A stretch of 64,000 nt of DNA from positions 62,001-126,000 of the forward strand of contig NZ_JAKFZS010000015.1 in NCBI RefSeq assembly GCF_021654285.1. The letters run 5' to 3'. The stretch comes from Pseudoalteromonas luteoviolacea (GTDB lineage Bacteria > Pseudomonadota > Gammaproteobacteria > Enterobacterales > Alteromonadaceae). The first letter of the stretch is position 1; each line of letters begins with the position of its first letter. Both the position numbers and the translations under genes were made by a program. The notes under the pieces were generated by a model. It was not told the origin of the DNA, did no database searches, and saw only the letters and a list, made by a program, of their open reading frames with translations. Below are positions 1 through 9,991 of this stretch, piece after piece.

Positions 1-855
1 GCAGAGTTTCAGTCCTTTGAAACTGCTTTATCCGCTTTCCTTGACTCACTGACTATTTCAAAACCTTCTAGAGCTTGCTTTGCCGTTGCAGGACCTATCA
101 AAGGACATCAAGTATTTTTAACTAATTTGGGGTGGAACTTTAATACCCAAGATGTTCAGAAACAATTTGGTTTTGAGCAGTGTGCGGTGATTAACGATTT
201 TGCGGCATTTGCTTATGCTGCGCCTTATCTAAAAAAAGAAGACAATATACAGATAAAGGCAGGACAAGCAGCTAAAGGTGCAAACATTGCTGTGATGGGA
301 CCTGGTACTGGGTTTGGTGCGGCTTGTCATGTTAGCGATATCCACAGCAGTTCAGTCTTGAGTTGCGAAGCAGGACATATTAGCTTGGCAGCAGTAACGG
401 AATTAGACAGGCAATTATTACAAGTATTAAAAGAAAGCATTGGGCATGTTTCAGTAGAAACCGTGTTTTCTGGCCCAGGGCTTGCGAGGCTTTACAAAGC
501 AATGGCGCAAGTCAAAGGTGTACAAGCCGAAGATTTAAATGCTGCACAGGTAAGCGCGAAAGCGGGAGAGTGTGAAGTATGTGATGCGACACTCAATCAA
601 TTTTGTGATTGGATTGGTAGTGTCGCAGGTGATCTTGCGTTAACTTTCGGGGCGTTAGGTGGCGTGTTTATTGGCGGTGGGATTTTACCCCGCATGACTG
701 AACGGCTTATCTCAAGCAGGTTTGTTGAAAGGTTTACAGAAAAAGGGATAATGTCTCAGTACGCTGGGCAAATTCCAGTAACTCTAGTTGTGCAGGATAA
801 TATTCCTCTAATTGGAGCGGCAGCTTGTTTGCACAGCCGTAACCAATTTTCATAA
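1..855 (+). CDS. glk: Glucokinase (5' end outside window)
   Basis: ATP-dependent phosphorylation of glucose to glucose-6-phosphate in the cytoplasm, feeding the Entner-Doudoroff genes just downstream. The frame is open from base 1, giving about 284 residues against about 320 in E. coli Glk, so roughly 35-40 N-terminal residues, including the first ATP-binding motif, lie outside the window. Visible family motifs are VINDF with the presumed catalytic Asp, GPGTGFG, EAGHISL, IGHVSVE...SGPGL and, near the C-terminus, GGVFIGGGILPR. An in-frame TTG at base 127 is not the start, because Glk-like sequence continues upstream of it. The gene ends 12 bases before a LacI-family regulator on the same strand, so the two are probably co-transcribed. 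Confidence 0.93.
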   Translation, partial: AEFQSFETALSAFLDSLTISKPSRACFAVAGPIKGHQVFLTNLGWNFNTQDVQKQFGFEQCAVINDFAAFAYAAPYLKKEDNIQIKAGQAAKGANIAVMGPGTGFGAACHVSDIHSSSVLSCEAGHISLAAVTELDRQLLQVLKESIGHVSVETVFSGPGLARLYKAMAQVKGVQAEDLNAAQVSAKAGECEVCDATLNQFCDWIGSVAGDLALTFGALGGVFIGGGILPRMTERLISSRFVERFTEKGIMSQYAGQIPVTLVVQDNIPLIGAAACLHSRNQFS

Positions 856-867
856 ATTGGAATAAGT

Positions 868-1878
868 ATGAAAAAAGTAACCATTAACAGCGTGGCTGAG
901 TATGCAGGGGTATCGAAAAAAACGGTCTCTAGAGTACTCAACAATGAGCCTAATGTTAGCCCAGCTACGCGTGAAAAGGTACTCAAAGTTTTTAAAGAGC
1001 TCGACTACAAGCCAAACCCCATCGCGCGCGGGCTTGCGCGCAATAAAAGCTTTATCATTGGATGTTTATATGACAATCCGAGTAAAAGTTATATAACTCG
1101 GGTGCAAAGTGGGGCTTTAGAAGCGTGTCACAAATTCAACTATAATTTGCTTATTCACCCATGCGAGCTAAGAGGTGATGAACTAATTCATAACGTTGAT
1201 CAATTACTGACTACGTCGAGGCTAGATGGCTTGGTATTGACGCCGCCATTTTCTGATTCACAAGAACTGATAGATTTCTTAAAAACACAGAATATCCCGT
1301 TCGCGCGTGTTGCATCAGCTTTGGAAGATGACACCTCTATTTCTGTTTGTAGCAATGACGAGCAGGGCGCATATGAACTTACTGAACACTTGATATCACT
1401 TGGGCATAAAGAAATTGCTTTTATTAAGGGTCACCAAGATCACAGTGCAACTGAAAAGCGTTTTAGTGGTTATCAAAATGCACTTCAAAATCATGGTATT
1501 GAATTTAACGAAGGTTTAGTCGCACAGGGTAACTTTAGTTATCACTCAGGTGCAGATAGTGCAAAACAGATTCTAGATTTAAAACCAATGCCAACTGCTG
1601 TTTTTGCCTCCAACGATTACATGGCTGCTGCGGTGTTGAAGCTTGCGACGCAAAGGCAGCTAAGAGTCCCAGAGGATATTTCAATTGCAGGTTTTGATAA
1701 TGCACCGATCGCCAGACATATTTGGCCGGGTTTAACCACAATTGCACAGCCTGTAGAGGAGATGACTCGCCAAGCTGTTGAGCAATTGATTTTGCAAATA
1801 TCTGATCCATCAACAGAAGTTTATCAAAAAGTACTCGAAGCCAAGCTCATAACCAGAGAGTCTACTGCTGCAAAATAA
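868..1878 (+). CDS. LacI/PurR-family transcriptional regulator
   Basis: A 336-residue repressor-type protein. Residues 3-25 form the LacI helix-turn-helix (TINSVAEYAGVSKKTVSRVL), the hinge region is KPNPIARGLARNKS, and residues about 60-330 form the periplasmic-binding-protein-like effector domain (SNDYMAAAVLK, ISIAGFDN). It follows glk by 12 bases and is followed by a strong terminator, then by two perfect palindromes in the edd promoter region. From this position I infer that it senses a sugar or sugar derivative and controls edd-eda-gap and perhaps its own operon. The effector cannot be read from the sequence. The family is certain; the target is inference. Confidence 0.93.
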   Translation: MKKVTINSVAEYAGVSKKTVSRVLNNEPNVSPATREKVLKVFKELDYKPNPIARGLARNKSFIIGCLYDNPSKSYITRVQSGALEACHKFNYNLLIHPCELRGDELIHNVDQLLTTSRLDGLVLTPPFSDSQELIDFLKTQNIPFARVASALEDDTSISVCSNDEQGAYELTEHLISLGHKEIAFIKGHQDHSATEKRFSGYQNALQNHGIEFNEGLVAQGNFSYHSGADSAKQILDLKPMPTAVFASNDYMAAAVLKLATQRQLRVPEDISIAGFDNAPIARHIWPGLTTIAQPVEEMTRQAVEQLILQISDPSTEVYQKVLEAKLITRESTAAK

Positions 1879-1904
1879 CCAGTTTTAATTACATCTACTT
1901 GTCA

Positions 1905-1936
1905 AAAGCCCAATCCCTAGCGATTGGGCTTTTTTT
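1905..1936 (+). terminator. Rho-independent terminator after the LacI gene
   Basis: An 11-bp perfect stem (AAAGCCCAATC with GATTGGGCTTT) and 6-base loop followed by seven T residues. It separates the glk-regulator unit from the edd promoter. Confidence 0.9.
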
Positions 1937-1988
1937 GTCCATAATTTAGATATGGCCCTAATTTAATCTAAATTTAATGTTCAATAGG

Positions 1989-2019
1989 TTGACACCGGTG
2001 TCATAAGTGTGAGTTAATA
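1989..2019 (+). promoter_or_regulatory. Candidate edd promoter
   Basis: A perfect -35 hexamer TTGACA (1989-1994) lies inside the first palindrome. A weak -10-like TTAATA follows at 2014-2019, with a long 19-base spacing. The start site would fall near 2026, inside the second palindrome. Seen: the hexamers. Inferred: that this is the edd-eda-gap promoter. Confidence 0.45.
1990..2003. promoter_or_regulatory. Operator-like palindrome 1 (TGACACCGGTGTCA)
   Basis: A perfect 14-bp palindrome with the central CG typical of LacI-family operators. It overlaps the -35 hexamer upstream of edd. A second identical copy lies 33 bp downstream, about three helical turns, so both lie on the same DNA face. The adjacent LacI-type regulator is the obvious candidate ligand. 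Confidence 0.75.
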
Positions 2020-2022
2020 CAG

Positions 2023-2036
2023 TGACACCGGTGTCA
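2023..2036. promoter_or_regulatory. Operator-like palindrome 2 (TGACACCGGTGTCA)
   Basis: Identical second copy of the 14-bp palindrome, centred 33 bp from the first and covering the predicted transcription start of edd. Two identical sites at this spacing would suit cooperative repressor binding. Confidence 0.75.
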
Positions 2037-2123
2037 GGTTGAGGTGAGAGACAACCTGCCAGCGTACCTTTGAACGGGTAAATCAAAGCTGCTCAGTACA
2101 TGTGAGATGTGCTGAGCCTTTTT
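2035..2123 (+). ncRNA. Structured edd leader, attenuator-like
   Basis: Three successive hairpins can be drawn. P1 is CAGGTTG (2035-2041) with CAACCTG (2052-2058). P2 is CAG plus CTTTGA (2060-2062, 2068-2073) with TCAAAG plus CTG (2083-2091) and a 5-base bulge. P3 is GCTCAGTACAT (2091-2101) with ATGTGCTGAGC (2107-2117), 11 bp with one G-T wobble, followed by C and five T residues (2119-2123). P3 resembles an intrinsic terminator yet lies 27 bases before the edd ATG. No leader peptide with a telling codon run is visible. I do not recognise a known riboswitch class. Structure is drawn by eye; function is inference. Confidence 0.5.
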
Positions 2124-2149
2124 CCTCTAAACATGCAAAGAGGCGGATT

Positions 2150-4003
2150 ATGTTGCATCCTCGAATTCAAGAAGTTACTGAAAGAGTCGTTAAACGCAGC
2201 CAGACAACTCGTAGTGCCTACCTTAAGCGTATACAAGAAGCAAAAAAACAAACGCGCGTAAGAGCTGGACTTGGGTGTGGTAACTTAGCACACGTAATGG
2301 CTGCTTGTTCAAGCAGTGATAAGGCAAGATTGAAAGCTGATGATCAGCCAAACTTAGCCATAATCAACTCTTACAATGACATGCTTTCTGCACATGTTCC
2401 TTACATTGAGTATCCAGATTTAATTAAAAAGATAGCGACAAAATATGACGCGACTGCACAAGTTGCAGGCGGTGTGCCGGCGATGTGTGACGGTGTTACA
2501 CAGGGTCGTGATGGCATGGAGCTATCTTTGTTTTCACGTGATGTTATTGCGATGTCTACCGCAGTTGCGCTATCACATGATGTGTTTGACGGCGTTTTTT
2601 GTTTGGGTGTGTGTGACAAAATAGTCCCTGGTCTTTTAATAGGCTCGCTTTCTTTTGGCCACCTACCAATTTTCTTTTTACCTGCCGGTCCAATGGAGTC
2701 TGGTATTCCAAATAAAGAAAAAGCACGTGTCCGTCAAAGTTTCGCGCAAGGTTTAGTGAGCCGTGAAGAATTATTAGAAGCGGAAAGTGCTTCATACCAC
2801 AGTGCAGGTACTTGTACATTCTATGGTACTGCAAATTCAAATCAGATGTTGATGGAGATCATGGGTCTTCATTTACCAGGTAGCTCATTCATCAATCCGT
2901 ACACAGAATTACGAGATGGTCTAACAGCAAGTGCTGTGAAAATGATGCTAGAACAATTGATTGAAACTAAATCAGCAAACCCAATCGGCGAGATTGTTGA
3001 TGAAAAGACCGTTATCAATGGCTTAGTTGGTTTACTTGCAACGGGTGGTTCTACTAACCACGCAATACACCTAGTTGCAATGGCGAAAGCCGCTGGCGTA
3101 CAGATCACATGGAAAGACATGGCTGAGCTGTCAGAAGTGGTGCCACTTTTAACACGAATTTACCCAAATGGTTCAGCGGATGTAAACCATTTCCAAGCAG
3201 CTGGTGGTATGGGCTTCTTAATGCGCGAACTGCGCGATGCGGGTTATTTGCATAATGATGTTAAAACCATTGTTGGTGAAGGCCTAGACGACTACACCAA
3301 AGAGCCTGTTTTAGATGTTGATACTAATGTGATCATGACCAACAGTGAAGGGCCAAGCAAGGTTAAGTGGGTACCATGCCCTGAAAACTCTTTGGATGAA
3401 GATGTGCTTAGACCGGTATCGAACCCATTTAACAAGCAAGGTGGTTTACAGCTATTAACAGGCAACTTGGGTAAAGCGGTAATTAAAGTGTCAGCCGTTG
3501 ACGAGAAACACCAGTTTGTTTCTGCACCTGCAAAAGTATTTAGTTCACAAGCATCTCTTCAAGATGCGTTTGCCAATGGTGAACTTAACCAAGACTTTAT
3601 TGCTGTGATTAAAGAGCAAGGCCCTAAAGCCAAAGGCATGCCTGAGTTACATAAGCTGACGCCAGTAATGGCAACCTTACAAGACCAAGGTTATAAAGTT
3701 GCGATTGTGACAGATGGTCGTATGTCGGGTGCATCAGGTAAAGTACCTGCGGCTATTCACTTAGCGCCAGAAGCCGTTGAAGGCGGAATTATCGCGAAGA
3801 TCCGTGAAGGTGACATGATCACGTTAGATGCGCCAAATGGTGATTTAATTTTACATGTGTCAGATGAAGAACTCGCAGAGCGAGAATTAGAATTAACACA
3901 ACCAGAACTCACATTTGGTACTGGCCGAGAGCTATTCACCGGGTTTAGAAACATGGTGAGTAGTGCGGACTTGGGTGCTAGCGCCTTTGGTATCGACGAA
4001 TAA
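2150..4003 (+). CDS. edd: 6-phosphogluconate dehydratase
   Basis: Cytoplasmic iron-sulfur dehydratase of the IlvD/Edd family that converts 6-phosphogluconate to KDPG, the first committed Entner-Doudoroff step. The 617 residues compare with 603 in E. coli. Family motifs include [35 protein letters not shown] (Cys155) and [10 protein letters not shown] (Cys222), the cysteines expected to hold the cluster, then LATGGSTNH and [14 protein letters not shown]. The ATG at 2150 is chosen because it follows an AGAGG Shine-Dalgarno sequence and matches the family N-terminus. An upstream in-frame GTG at 2102 lies inside the leader hairpin and is unlikely. First gene of edd-eda-gap. Confidence 0.96.
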   Translation: MLHPRIQEVTERVVKRSQTTRSAYLKRIQEAKKQTRVRAGLGCGNLAHVMAACSSSDKARLKADDQPNLAIINSYNDMLSAHVPYIEYPDLIKKIATKYDATAQVAGGVPAMCDGVTQGRDGMELSLFSRDVIAMSTAVALSHDVFDGVFCLGVCDKIVPGLLIGSLSFGHLPIFFLPAGPMESGIPNKEKARVRQSFAQGLVSREELLEAESASYHSAGTCTFYGTANSNQMLMEIMGLHLPGSSFINPYTELRDGLTASAVKMMLEQLIETKSANPIGEIVDEKTVINGLVGLLATGGSTNHAIHLVAMAKAAGVQITWKDMAELSEVVPLLTRIYPNGSADVNHFQAAGGMGFLMRELRDAGYLHNDVKTIVGEGLDDYTKEPVLDVDTNVIMTNSEGPSKVKWVPCPENSLDEDVLRPVSNPFNKQGGLQLLTGNLGKAVIKVSAVDEKHQFVSAPAKVFSSQASLQDAFANGELNQDFIAVIKEQGPKAKGMPELHKLTPVMATLQDQGYKVAIVTDGRMSGASGKVPAAIHLAPEAVEGGIIAKIREGDMITLDAPNGDLILHVSDEELAERELELTQPELTFGTGRELFTGFRNMVSSADLGASAFGIDE

Positions 4004-4025
4004 CAACATTGGGGATGGGGTAAAT

Positions 4026-4646
4026 ATGAAAATACAAGAGATCTTATCGGCAGCGCCCGTAGTACCGGTAATTGTCATAGAAGAATTAGAAGACGCAATA
4101 CCATTGGCGCGTGCTTTATATAATGGTGGTCTGCGTGCACTTGAAGTAACGCTTAGGACACCTGTAGCGGCTGAAGCTGTTAAGCAAATCAAAGAAGCAT
4201 TACCAGAAGCTTATGTTGGCACAGGCACTGTTGTTGACAAGGCTTCTTTCGAAGCGTCGGTTAATGCGGGCGCAGACTTTATGGTCAGCCCTGGTGTGAG
4301 CTCAGAATTACTAGAACTTGCTAAAAGCACTGATATTCCATTTTTACCAGGTGCTGCGACACCAAGTGAAGCAATGGAACTCGCCTCGCATGGTTTTAAG
4401 TTTCTAAAGTTTTTCCCAGCAGAAGCTGCTGGCGGTGCACCTATGCTTAAGTCAATCGGTGGACCTCTTCCGCAAGTGACATTTTGCCCTACTGGTGGCA
4501 TATCACTTGAAAGCGCGCCTAAATACTTGGCGTTAAACAATGTAGTTTGTGTTGGCGGTACTTGGATGTTGGATAAATCGCTAATTGCAAATAAAGACTG
4601 GCAAGCCATCGAAGCGCTTGCAAAACAAGCAAGTGAAGTTAAATAA
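4026..4646 (+). CDS. eda: KDPG aldolase (2-dehydro-3-deoxy-phosphogluconate aldolase)
   Basis: Class I aldolase splitting KDPG to pyruvate and glyceraldehyde-3-phosphate. It has 206 residues against 213 in E. coli. The Schiff-base lysine is Lys128 in KFFPAE, and the catalytic glutamate lies in EVTLRT near residue 40; VGTGTV, GAATPSE and CPTGGI are also present. The ATG at 4026 follows a strong GGGGATGGGG ribosome-binding stretch, 22 bases after edd. A longer frame beginning inside edd is not supported. Its product glyceraldehyde-3-phosphate is the substrate of the next gene. Confidence 0.95.
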   Translation: MKIQEILSAAPVVPVIVIEELEDAIPLARALYNGGLRALEVTLRTPVAAEAVKQIKEALPEAYVGTGTVVDKASFEASVNAGADFMVSPGVSSELLELAKSTDIPFLPGAATPSEAMELASHGFKFLKFFPAEAAGGAPMLKSIGGPLPQVTFCPTGGISLESAPKYLALNNVVCVGGTWMLDKSLIANKDWQAIEALAKQASEVK

Positions 4647-4662
4647 TTAGGGGAATGTAATC

Positions 4663-5667
4663 ATGATCAACATCGCAATTAATGGCTATGGCCGCATCGG
4701 TCGCAACGTACTACGCGCACTTTACGAATCAGGTCAAAATGACCAAATCAAGATTGTTGCCATCAATGATCTTGCTCCAGCCGAAACAAATGCACACTTA
4801 ACTCAATTCGATTCTGTACATGGTCGTTTCAATGAAAAGTTGACACTTGCTGGTAATACACTCGTTATCGGTAATGATGAAATCACACTAACGCAAGAGC
4901 GCGATCCTGCAAACCTTCCTTGGAAAGCATTAAATGTAGACATTGTACTAGAGTGCACGGGTATTTTCACATCGCGTGAGGCTGCAGCGAAGCACATTGA
5001 AGCGGGCGCAAAGAAAGTTATCGTTTCAGCGCCAGGTACGGATTTAGATGCGACAGTGGTTCATGGCGTTAATAGCGATGTGTTAAATGAAAACAGCAAT
5101 ATTATCTCAAATGCATCATGTACAACTAACTGCCTTGCGCCAGTTGCAAAAGCACTAAACGATGTTATTGGCATCGAGCAAGGTAGCATGACTACAATTC
5201 ATGCATTCACAAATGACCAAAACTTATGTGATGTATACCACAAAGATTTATATCGTGCTCGTAGCGCGACACAGTCTATGATCCCTACTAAGACGGGAGC
5301 TGCAAAAGCGGTTGGTTTAGTATTGCCTGAGCTTGCTGGTAAACTTGATGGTATGGCTGTTCGTGTTCCTACTGTAAATGTATCTTTAGTTGATTTAACT
5401 TTCGTTGCTAAGCGCGAAACTACGACTGAAGAAGTGAACGAAATTGTAAAAGCTGCAGCAGAAGGTGCGATGGCGGGTGTACTTGAATACAACACATTGC
5501 CACTTGTATCAATCGACTTTAACCATAACCCAGCGTCATCAGTATTCGACGCAACGCAAACTAAAGCAGAGGGTAAGCTTGTTAAAGTGATGGCTTGGTA
5601 TGATAACGAGTGGGGTTTCTCTAATCGTATGATTGACCAAGTTAAAGCACTAGGTGCATTTTTATAA
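4663..5667 (+). CDS. gap: Glyceraldehyde-3-phosphate dehydrogenase
   Basis: Phosphorylating GAPDH, 334 residues. N-terminal Rossmann motif [10 protein letters not shown]; the INDL segment after the second strand suggests NAD preference. The catalytic Cys153 lies in SNASCTTNC, followed by the usual [10 protein letters not shown] histidine region, TGAAKAVG and [12 protein letters not shown]. The HAFTNDQ...HKDLYRAR pattern is nearer to Bacillus-type Gap than to E. coli GapA. It lies 16 bases after eda with no terminator between, so it oxidises the triose made by KDPG aldolase. A strong terminator follows. Confidence 0.93.
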   Translation: MINIAINGYGRIGRNVLRALYESGQNDQIKIVAINDLAPAETNAHLTQFDSVHGRFNEKLTLAGNTLVIGNDEITLTQERDPANLPWKALNVDIVLECTGIFTSREAAAKHIEAGAKKVIVSAPGTDLDATVVHGVNSDVLNENSNIISNASCTTNCLAPVAKALNDVIGIEQGSMTTIHAFTNDQNLCDVYHKDLYRARSATQSMIPTKTGAAKAVGLVLPELAGKLDGMAVRVPTVNVSLVDLTFVAKRETTTEEVNEIVKAAAEGAMAGVLEYNTLPLVSIDFNHNPASSVFDATQTKAEGKLVKVMAWYDNEWGFSNRMIDQVKALGAFL

Positions 5668-5689
5668 TTGCAACTAGGTATTAAAATTA

Positions 5690-5721
5690 AGCCCTGCAAA
5701 GTTGAAGTGCGGGGCTTTTTT
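5690..5721 (+). terminator. Terminator of edd-eda-gap
   Basis: A 9-bp stem with one wobble (AGCCCTGCA with TGCGGGGCT) and 9-base loop, followed by a T run. Confidence 0.85.
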
Positions 5722-5889
5722 ATGAGTAGGGATTTCCTTGAGCGCTTGCCTGAAAGTGCAGCTTTATAAAAATACGATTTTTGTGTGTTTTTTATACAAT
5801 GAGTTGATTCTGTTCATGTACATTCGAGATAGGGTACAAAACCTCTAATCAATTGGTATAAGTGACTTGAGTATCAACGCGCAATATGA

Positions 5890-6585
<696 letters not shown>

Positions 6586-6606
6586 TTAGATAATTAATTA
6601 GCTTTC

Positions 6607-6637
6607 AACCCAGTTGCGATGCGGCTGGGTTTTTTTT
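6607..6637 (+). terminator. Terminator of adk
   Basis: Seven-bp stem AACCCAG with CTGGGTT followed by a run of T residues. It lies between convergent adk and the EAL gene. Confidence 0.85.
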
Positions 6638-6771
6638 GTCTAAAATTTGGTTTTATCAGAGGAACAGAGAAGAAAAAGGCGCCTGAAAACTCAAGCGCTA
6701 AAAATCTTTAGGGGGAATTCAAATGCCAAACAAGTCTGTTTAGACATGCACATTAAACACTTTTTTGATGA

Positions 6772-9063
6772 CTAATTTATGACAGCGTCTTGTTTTTTTC
6801 TATTGAAGTTAACTTCCTCGACGCTTTGGGGTTTGCTGAACCAATAGCCTTGATATTCAGTAATGCCTAGTGCATCCAAGCGTTTGAAGTCTTCTTGTGT
6901 TTCAACTCCCTCAGCCAGTAGTGCAATCTGCATGTTTTCACATATGGTTTTTAGTCCCAGTAATAGAGATCGTTGTTTTTTAAGGTCTGTAATGTCTGAT
7001 ATTAAACTTCTGTCTAACTTAAGCCTTTGAATTGGGCATTCAAGCACGCGTGCAATATTTGAATATCCAGTACCAAAATCATCAACACTGAGAATAAAAC
7101 CAAGCTTGTTGAGCTGTTCCATAATGTGATTATGGTCTTCAGCGAAACTATATTCGGTTAACTCCAGTTCAATAGACTGAGGAGACACGCTATAGTATGT
7201 CGTTATCTCCTTAATGGCAGTGATGAAGTGAGGATCTTCAATATCCCTTGAGCTGATATTAATGGCAATAGGAACTGTGATATCGGGTGTATTAGTTAAA
7301 AGTTCACAAACCTTTTTCAACATAGTTTTTGTGACTTGGTTTATTAAGCCAAATTCTTCTGCAATGGGGATAAACTGCGAGGGTGGAACCCAGCCTAATA
7401 AGTTGTTATGCCACCTTGCTAGGGCTTCAAAGCCAATAATGTCTTTGTTGGCATTATGTTTACTTTGCAAATATAGCTTTAACTCACCCTGCTCGATGGA
7501 TTTTTCAAGTAGCAGAGCCATTTCATGTCTTGCTAAAGTTTGCCTACGAGTCATTTGATCAAAAACGGTGATCATCTGGTTTGGTGCTCTAAGCTCACAG
7601 GCCTGAAGTGCATTTTTTAATAGTCTCTCGGCGATATAACCATGCTCCGGGTAAGTGGCAATACCAATGGCATATTTAGAGTGAAACTGATGTTGTCCAA
7701 GCTTTAGCCAGAAGTCTAGTTGTTTGTGCCAGCGGCGTGCAATGTCTTTTAATGGTGCCTTTACTTCTACTAATATGGCTATTCTTCCAGCACCAATATA
7801 AGCAATTTGATCTAATAACTCAGCATCTTGCTCTACAATTTGGTTTATTCGTGCATAGAGGGTACGATGCTGCTCCCCATCAATCATATAATCAAGCACA
7901 TGCTTGTTTAAATTATCAGCGATCAACAAGGCAAAAGGTTCACCTCTATCTATGTGTGCTTGCAGCTGCTCTAGTAACCATGTTTTATTTGGGAGGTTGG
8001 TTGCTTTATCAAAGTACTTGGCTTGTTGGTGGGCAACGTCAAGCGTAAGTAGGTCTTGTTGAAGCTGTTGTTGATCTGACACATCTTGTAAATACCAAGC
8101 TTTAATATCGCTTGAGTGCTGCTCTTGTGCTGCCACTTCAATACATTTCTCATCTACGGTAAATGTTTTAGGTATTGCATCAACGAGTTCACTATCGTAA
8201 GTAAGATAATCAATGTTGTCCGGCGTAATACGTGAAAGTAGCAAGGGCAGGGGTTGTGTTTGGATATTCAGCAACCTTTTCGCTTTATCGTTTGCTTCCA
8301 CAATATTTAAGGCGTTATCAACTAGGATAATTGCGTTAAATGATTTTTGGAAAAAACGCTGATAAATCTGCTTTTGTGACTTTAATAGGGTGTTATTTTC
8401 ATGCATGTGCTGGTTTAAACGGTTTGCAGCTAGGCTTGTTCTCCAAACAGCAAGTGGAATACAGCAATTTAAGAAGAAAAACAGCAAAAGCTGAATATGT
8501 AATACGGCATCAACTAACATCCTACTTTCTTTTGGCACAACAGAAATATCCACGTTCTTGAGTATCAGTATGAAAGGGATAATGTTTAATAGCGCATAAA
8601 AAACGGCGGTTTTTTTTCCCACTAAAATCAATGCGATAATAGGTGTAATGTAAACAAAGATAGAACCTAAATGAGCAAGCTCAATGCTTGGAATGAATAG
8701 CTTGATCATCACTCCTGCAGTGATAATGCATACCAAAAGTAAATGTGCAGTGAGATAAAAAGAACGATTACTTAATAGCAGTAATGCGCCTACTGCAAGC
8801 GTGAATCCGGTAGTTAAAGCAATGACATAATTTAACTCGTAATCAATAGCCGCTGGTAAGCTATTTAGAAAAATGCCCAAGCACAGTACTAAGCCCGTCG
8901 CCAAAATAATACGAAGGGCACTAAGTCGCCATGTAGGTACGTTTACTTTTGGTTTTTGTTCTTCTTCAAGTAAGAAAAATCGGCTTAATGTACTCAAAAC
9001 TAAATATTTCGTATTATTATTTTGAACAATACTAAGGTCTAACTGTACACAATTCAATGACAA
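6772..9063 (-). CDS. Membrane EAL-domain protein with degenerate GGDEF
   Basis: Probable cyclic-di-GMP phosphodiesterase of about 763 residues. Residues about 46-205 hold several hydrophobic transmembrane segments. A PAS-like region follows (about 230-330), then a GGDEF-like domain (about 345-500) in which the signature reads GAGRIA and so cannot be a normal cyclase site. The EAL domain is about 505-755 with FEALARW (Glu546), LELTEY, VDDFGTGYSN, LKLDRSLI, AEGVET and QGYWFSKP, so the phosphodiesterase residues look intact. The start is uncertain: the longest frame begins at a TTG without a clear Shine-Dalgarno sequence, and another TTG lies about 22 codons in. Regulation and partner are unknown. 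Confidence 0.85.
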   Translation of the reverse strand: MSLNCVQLDLSIVQNNNTKYLVLSTLSRFFLLEEEQKPKVNVPTWRLSALRIILATGLVLCLGIFLNSLPAAIDYELNYVIALTTGFTLAVGALLLLSNRSFYLTAHLLLVCIITAGVMIKLFIPSIELAHLGSIFVYITPIIALILVGKKTAVFYALLNIIPFILILKNVDISVVPKESRMLVDAVLHIQLLLFFFLNCCIPLAVWRTSLAANRLNQHMHENNTLLKSQKQIYQRFFQKSFNAIILVDNALNIVEANDKAKRLLNIQTQPLPLLLSRITPDNIDYLTYDSELVDAIPKTFTVDEKCIEVAAQEQHSSDIKAWYLQDVSDQQQLQQDLLTLDVAHQQAKYFDKATNLPNKTWLLEQLQAHIDRGEPFALLIADNLNKHVLDYMIDGEQHRTLYARINQIVEQDAELLDQIAYIGAGRIAILVEVKAPLKDIARRWHKQLDFWLKLGQHQFHSKYAIGIATYPEHGYIAERLLKNALQACELRAPNQMITVFDQMTRRQTLARHEMALLLEKSIEQGELKLYLQSKHNANKDIIGFEALARWHNNLLGWVPPSQFIPIAEEFGLINQVTKTMLKKVCELLTNTPDITVPIAINISSRDIEDPHFITAIKEITTYYSVSPQSIELELTEYSFAEDHNHIMEQLNKLGFILSVDDFGTGYSNIARVLECPIQRLKLDRSLISDITDLKKQRSLLLGLKTICENMQIALLAEGVETQEDFKRLDALGITEYQGYWFSKPQSVEEVNFNRKKQDAVIN

Positions 9064-9327
9064 ATCAGCGAAATAAAGACTTAAATCAAATTGATTGCGT
9101 TGTCATTTTTTAATTATCTGAGATAGCTCAACTTGAGCTGGTTTATTTTTAATCGCAATTGTTAATTTGGAGTTGCTTTTGAATAATTCATATAACGTAT
9201 AAAGTTTGGTACATATATATGTTGTTTGATTACTAGGCAAAAGAGTTAGCATGTACTGATAAAGATTTAAAAAAACGGTAGTATAGGGCACTTATACACG
9301 ACCAAAATTAAGTTTGAGTGATTAATA

Positions 9328-9963
9328 ATGAGCAAAGGGTTCATGCTAGTTTGCGATGGCAGTAATGGCGCAGGCAAAACAACAGTGATTAAGGGTATTG
9401 AGGCTTATCTAACTTCGAAAGGCTATGAGGTTGTTCTAACTCGTGAGCCTGGTGGCACAGAAATTGGTGAAAAGATCCGTGAAGTTATTCTTAATCCAGA
9501 GACCCCTCAAATGACGGACATTGCAGAATTAATGTTATTTGGCGCAGCGCGGGCACAGCATATTGAAGAAAAAATTAAGCCTGCGCTTGCAGCAGGCAAG
9601 GTGGTTATTTCCGATCGCTTTGATGCTGCAACCTTTAGCTTTCAGCATTATGCAAGAGGCATTGATTTAAAGGTCATTAAAACTATCAATGATTTGGCGC
9701 TAAACGGATTTAAACCTGATATGAATATTATTTTAGACCTCGAACCAGAACTTGGCTTGCAGCGAGTTCAGCAGCGAGGCGAAGGTTTAGATCGTTTAGA
9801 AGACGAAAAAATTGATTTTTTAAAGAGAGCTAGAGACGGATACCTAGCACAAGCAAACGCACAGCCAGAGTTATTTACTGTTGTGGATGCTCGACATTCT
9901 CAAGAGCAAGTATTGCAACAGTGCCTCAAAGCGGTAGATAACCTAGTGATGCGCTATTCATGA
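9328..9963 (+). CDS. tmk: Thymidylate kinase
   Basis: Phosphorylates dTMP to dTDP. It has 211 residues. P-loop GSNGAGKTT at residues about 10-18, the dTMP-binding REPGGT, DRFDAATFSFQHYARG in place of the usual DRY segment, and a LID-like GLDRLEDEKIDF. It begins the conserved order tmk-holB-pilZ-ycfH. The usual upstream neighbour mltG is absent; a 264-base stretch without a gene and an opposite-strand EAL gene lie there instead. Confidence 0.95.
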   Translation: MSKGFMLVCDGSNGAGKTTVIKGIEAYLTSKGYEVVLTREPGGTEIGEKIREVILNPETPQMTDIAELMLFGAARAQHIEEKIKPALAAGKVVISDRFDAATFSFQHYARGIDLKVIKTINDLALNGFKPDMNIILDLEPELGLQRVQQRGEGLDRLEDEKIDFLKRARDGYLAQANAQPELFTVVDARHSQEQVLQQCLKAVDNLVMRYS

Positions 9964-9991
9964 AGTATAAATGTAATCAAGGTGCGGCATA

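Noticed and set aside
2044..2073. Nine-codon GTG frame in the edd leader as a leader peptide
   Set aside because: No ribosome-binding site and no codon run related to the pathway; unlikely to be translated.
1879..2149. HexR-type operator upstream of edd
   Set aside because: Looked for the TGTAATTAAATTACA-like site known from Shewanella edd regulation; none is present, only the two CG-centred palindromes.
4211..4609. A 132-codon frame antisense to eda
   Set aside because: A shadow of the strongly conserved eda reading frame.
9103..9291. A 62-codon minus-strand frame between the EAL gene and tmk
   Set aside because: No family resemblance and AT-rich sequence typical of a promoter region; judged non-coding.
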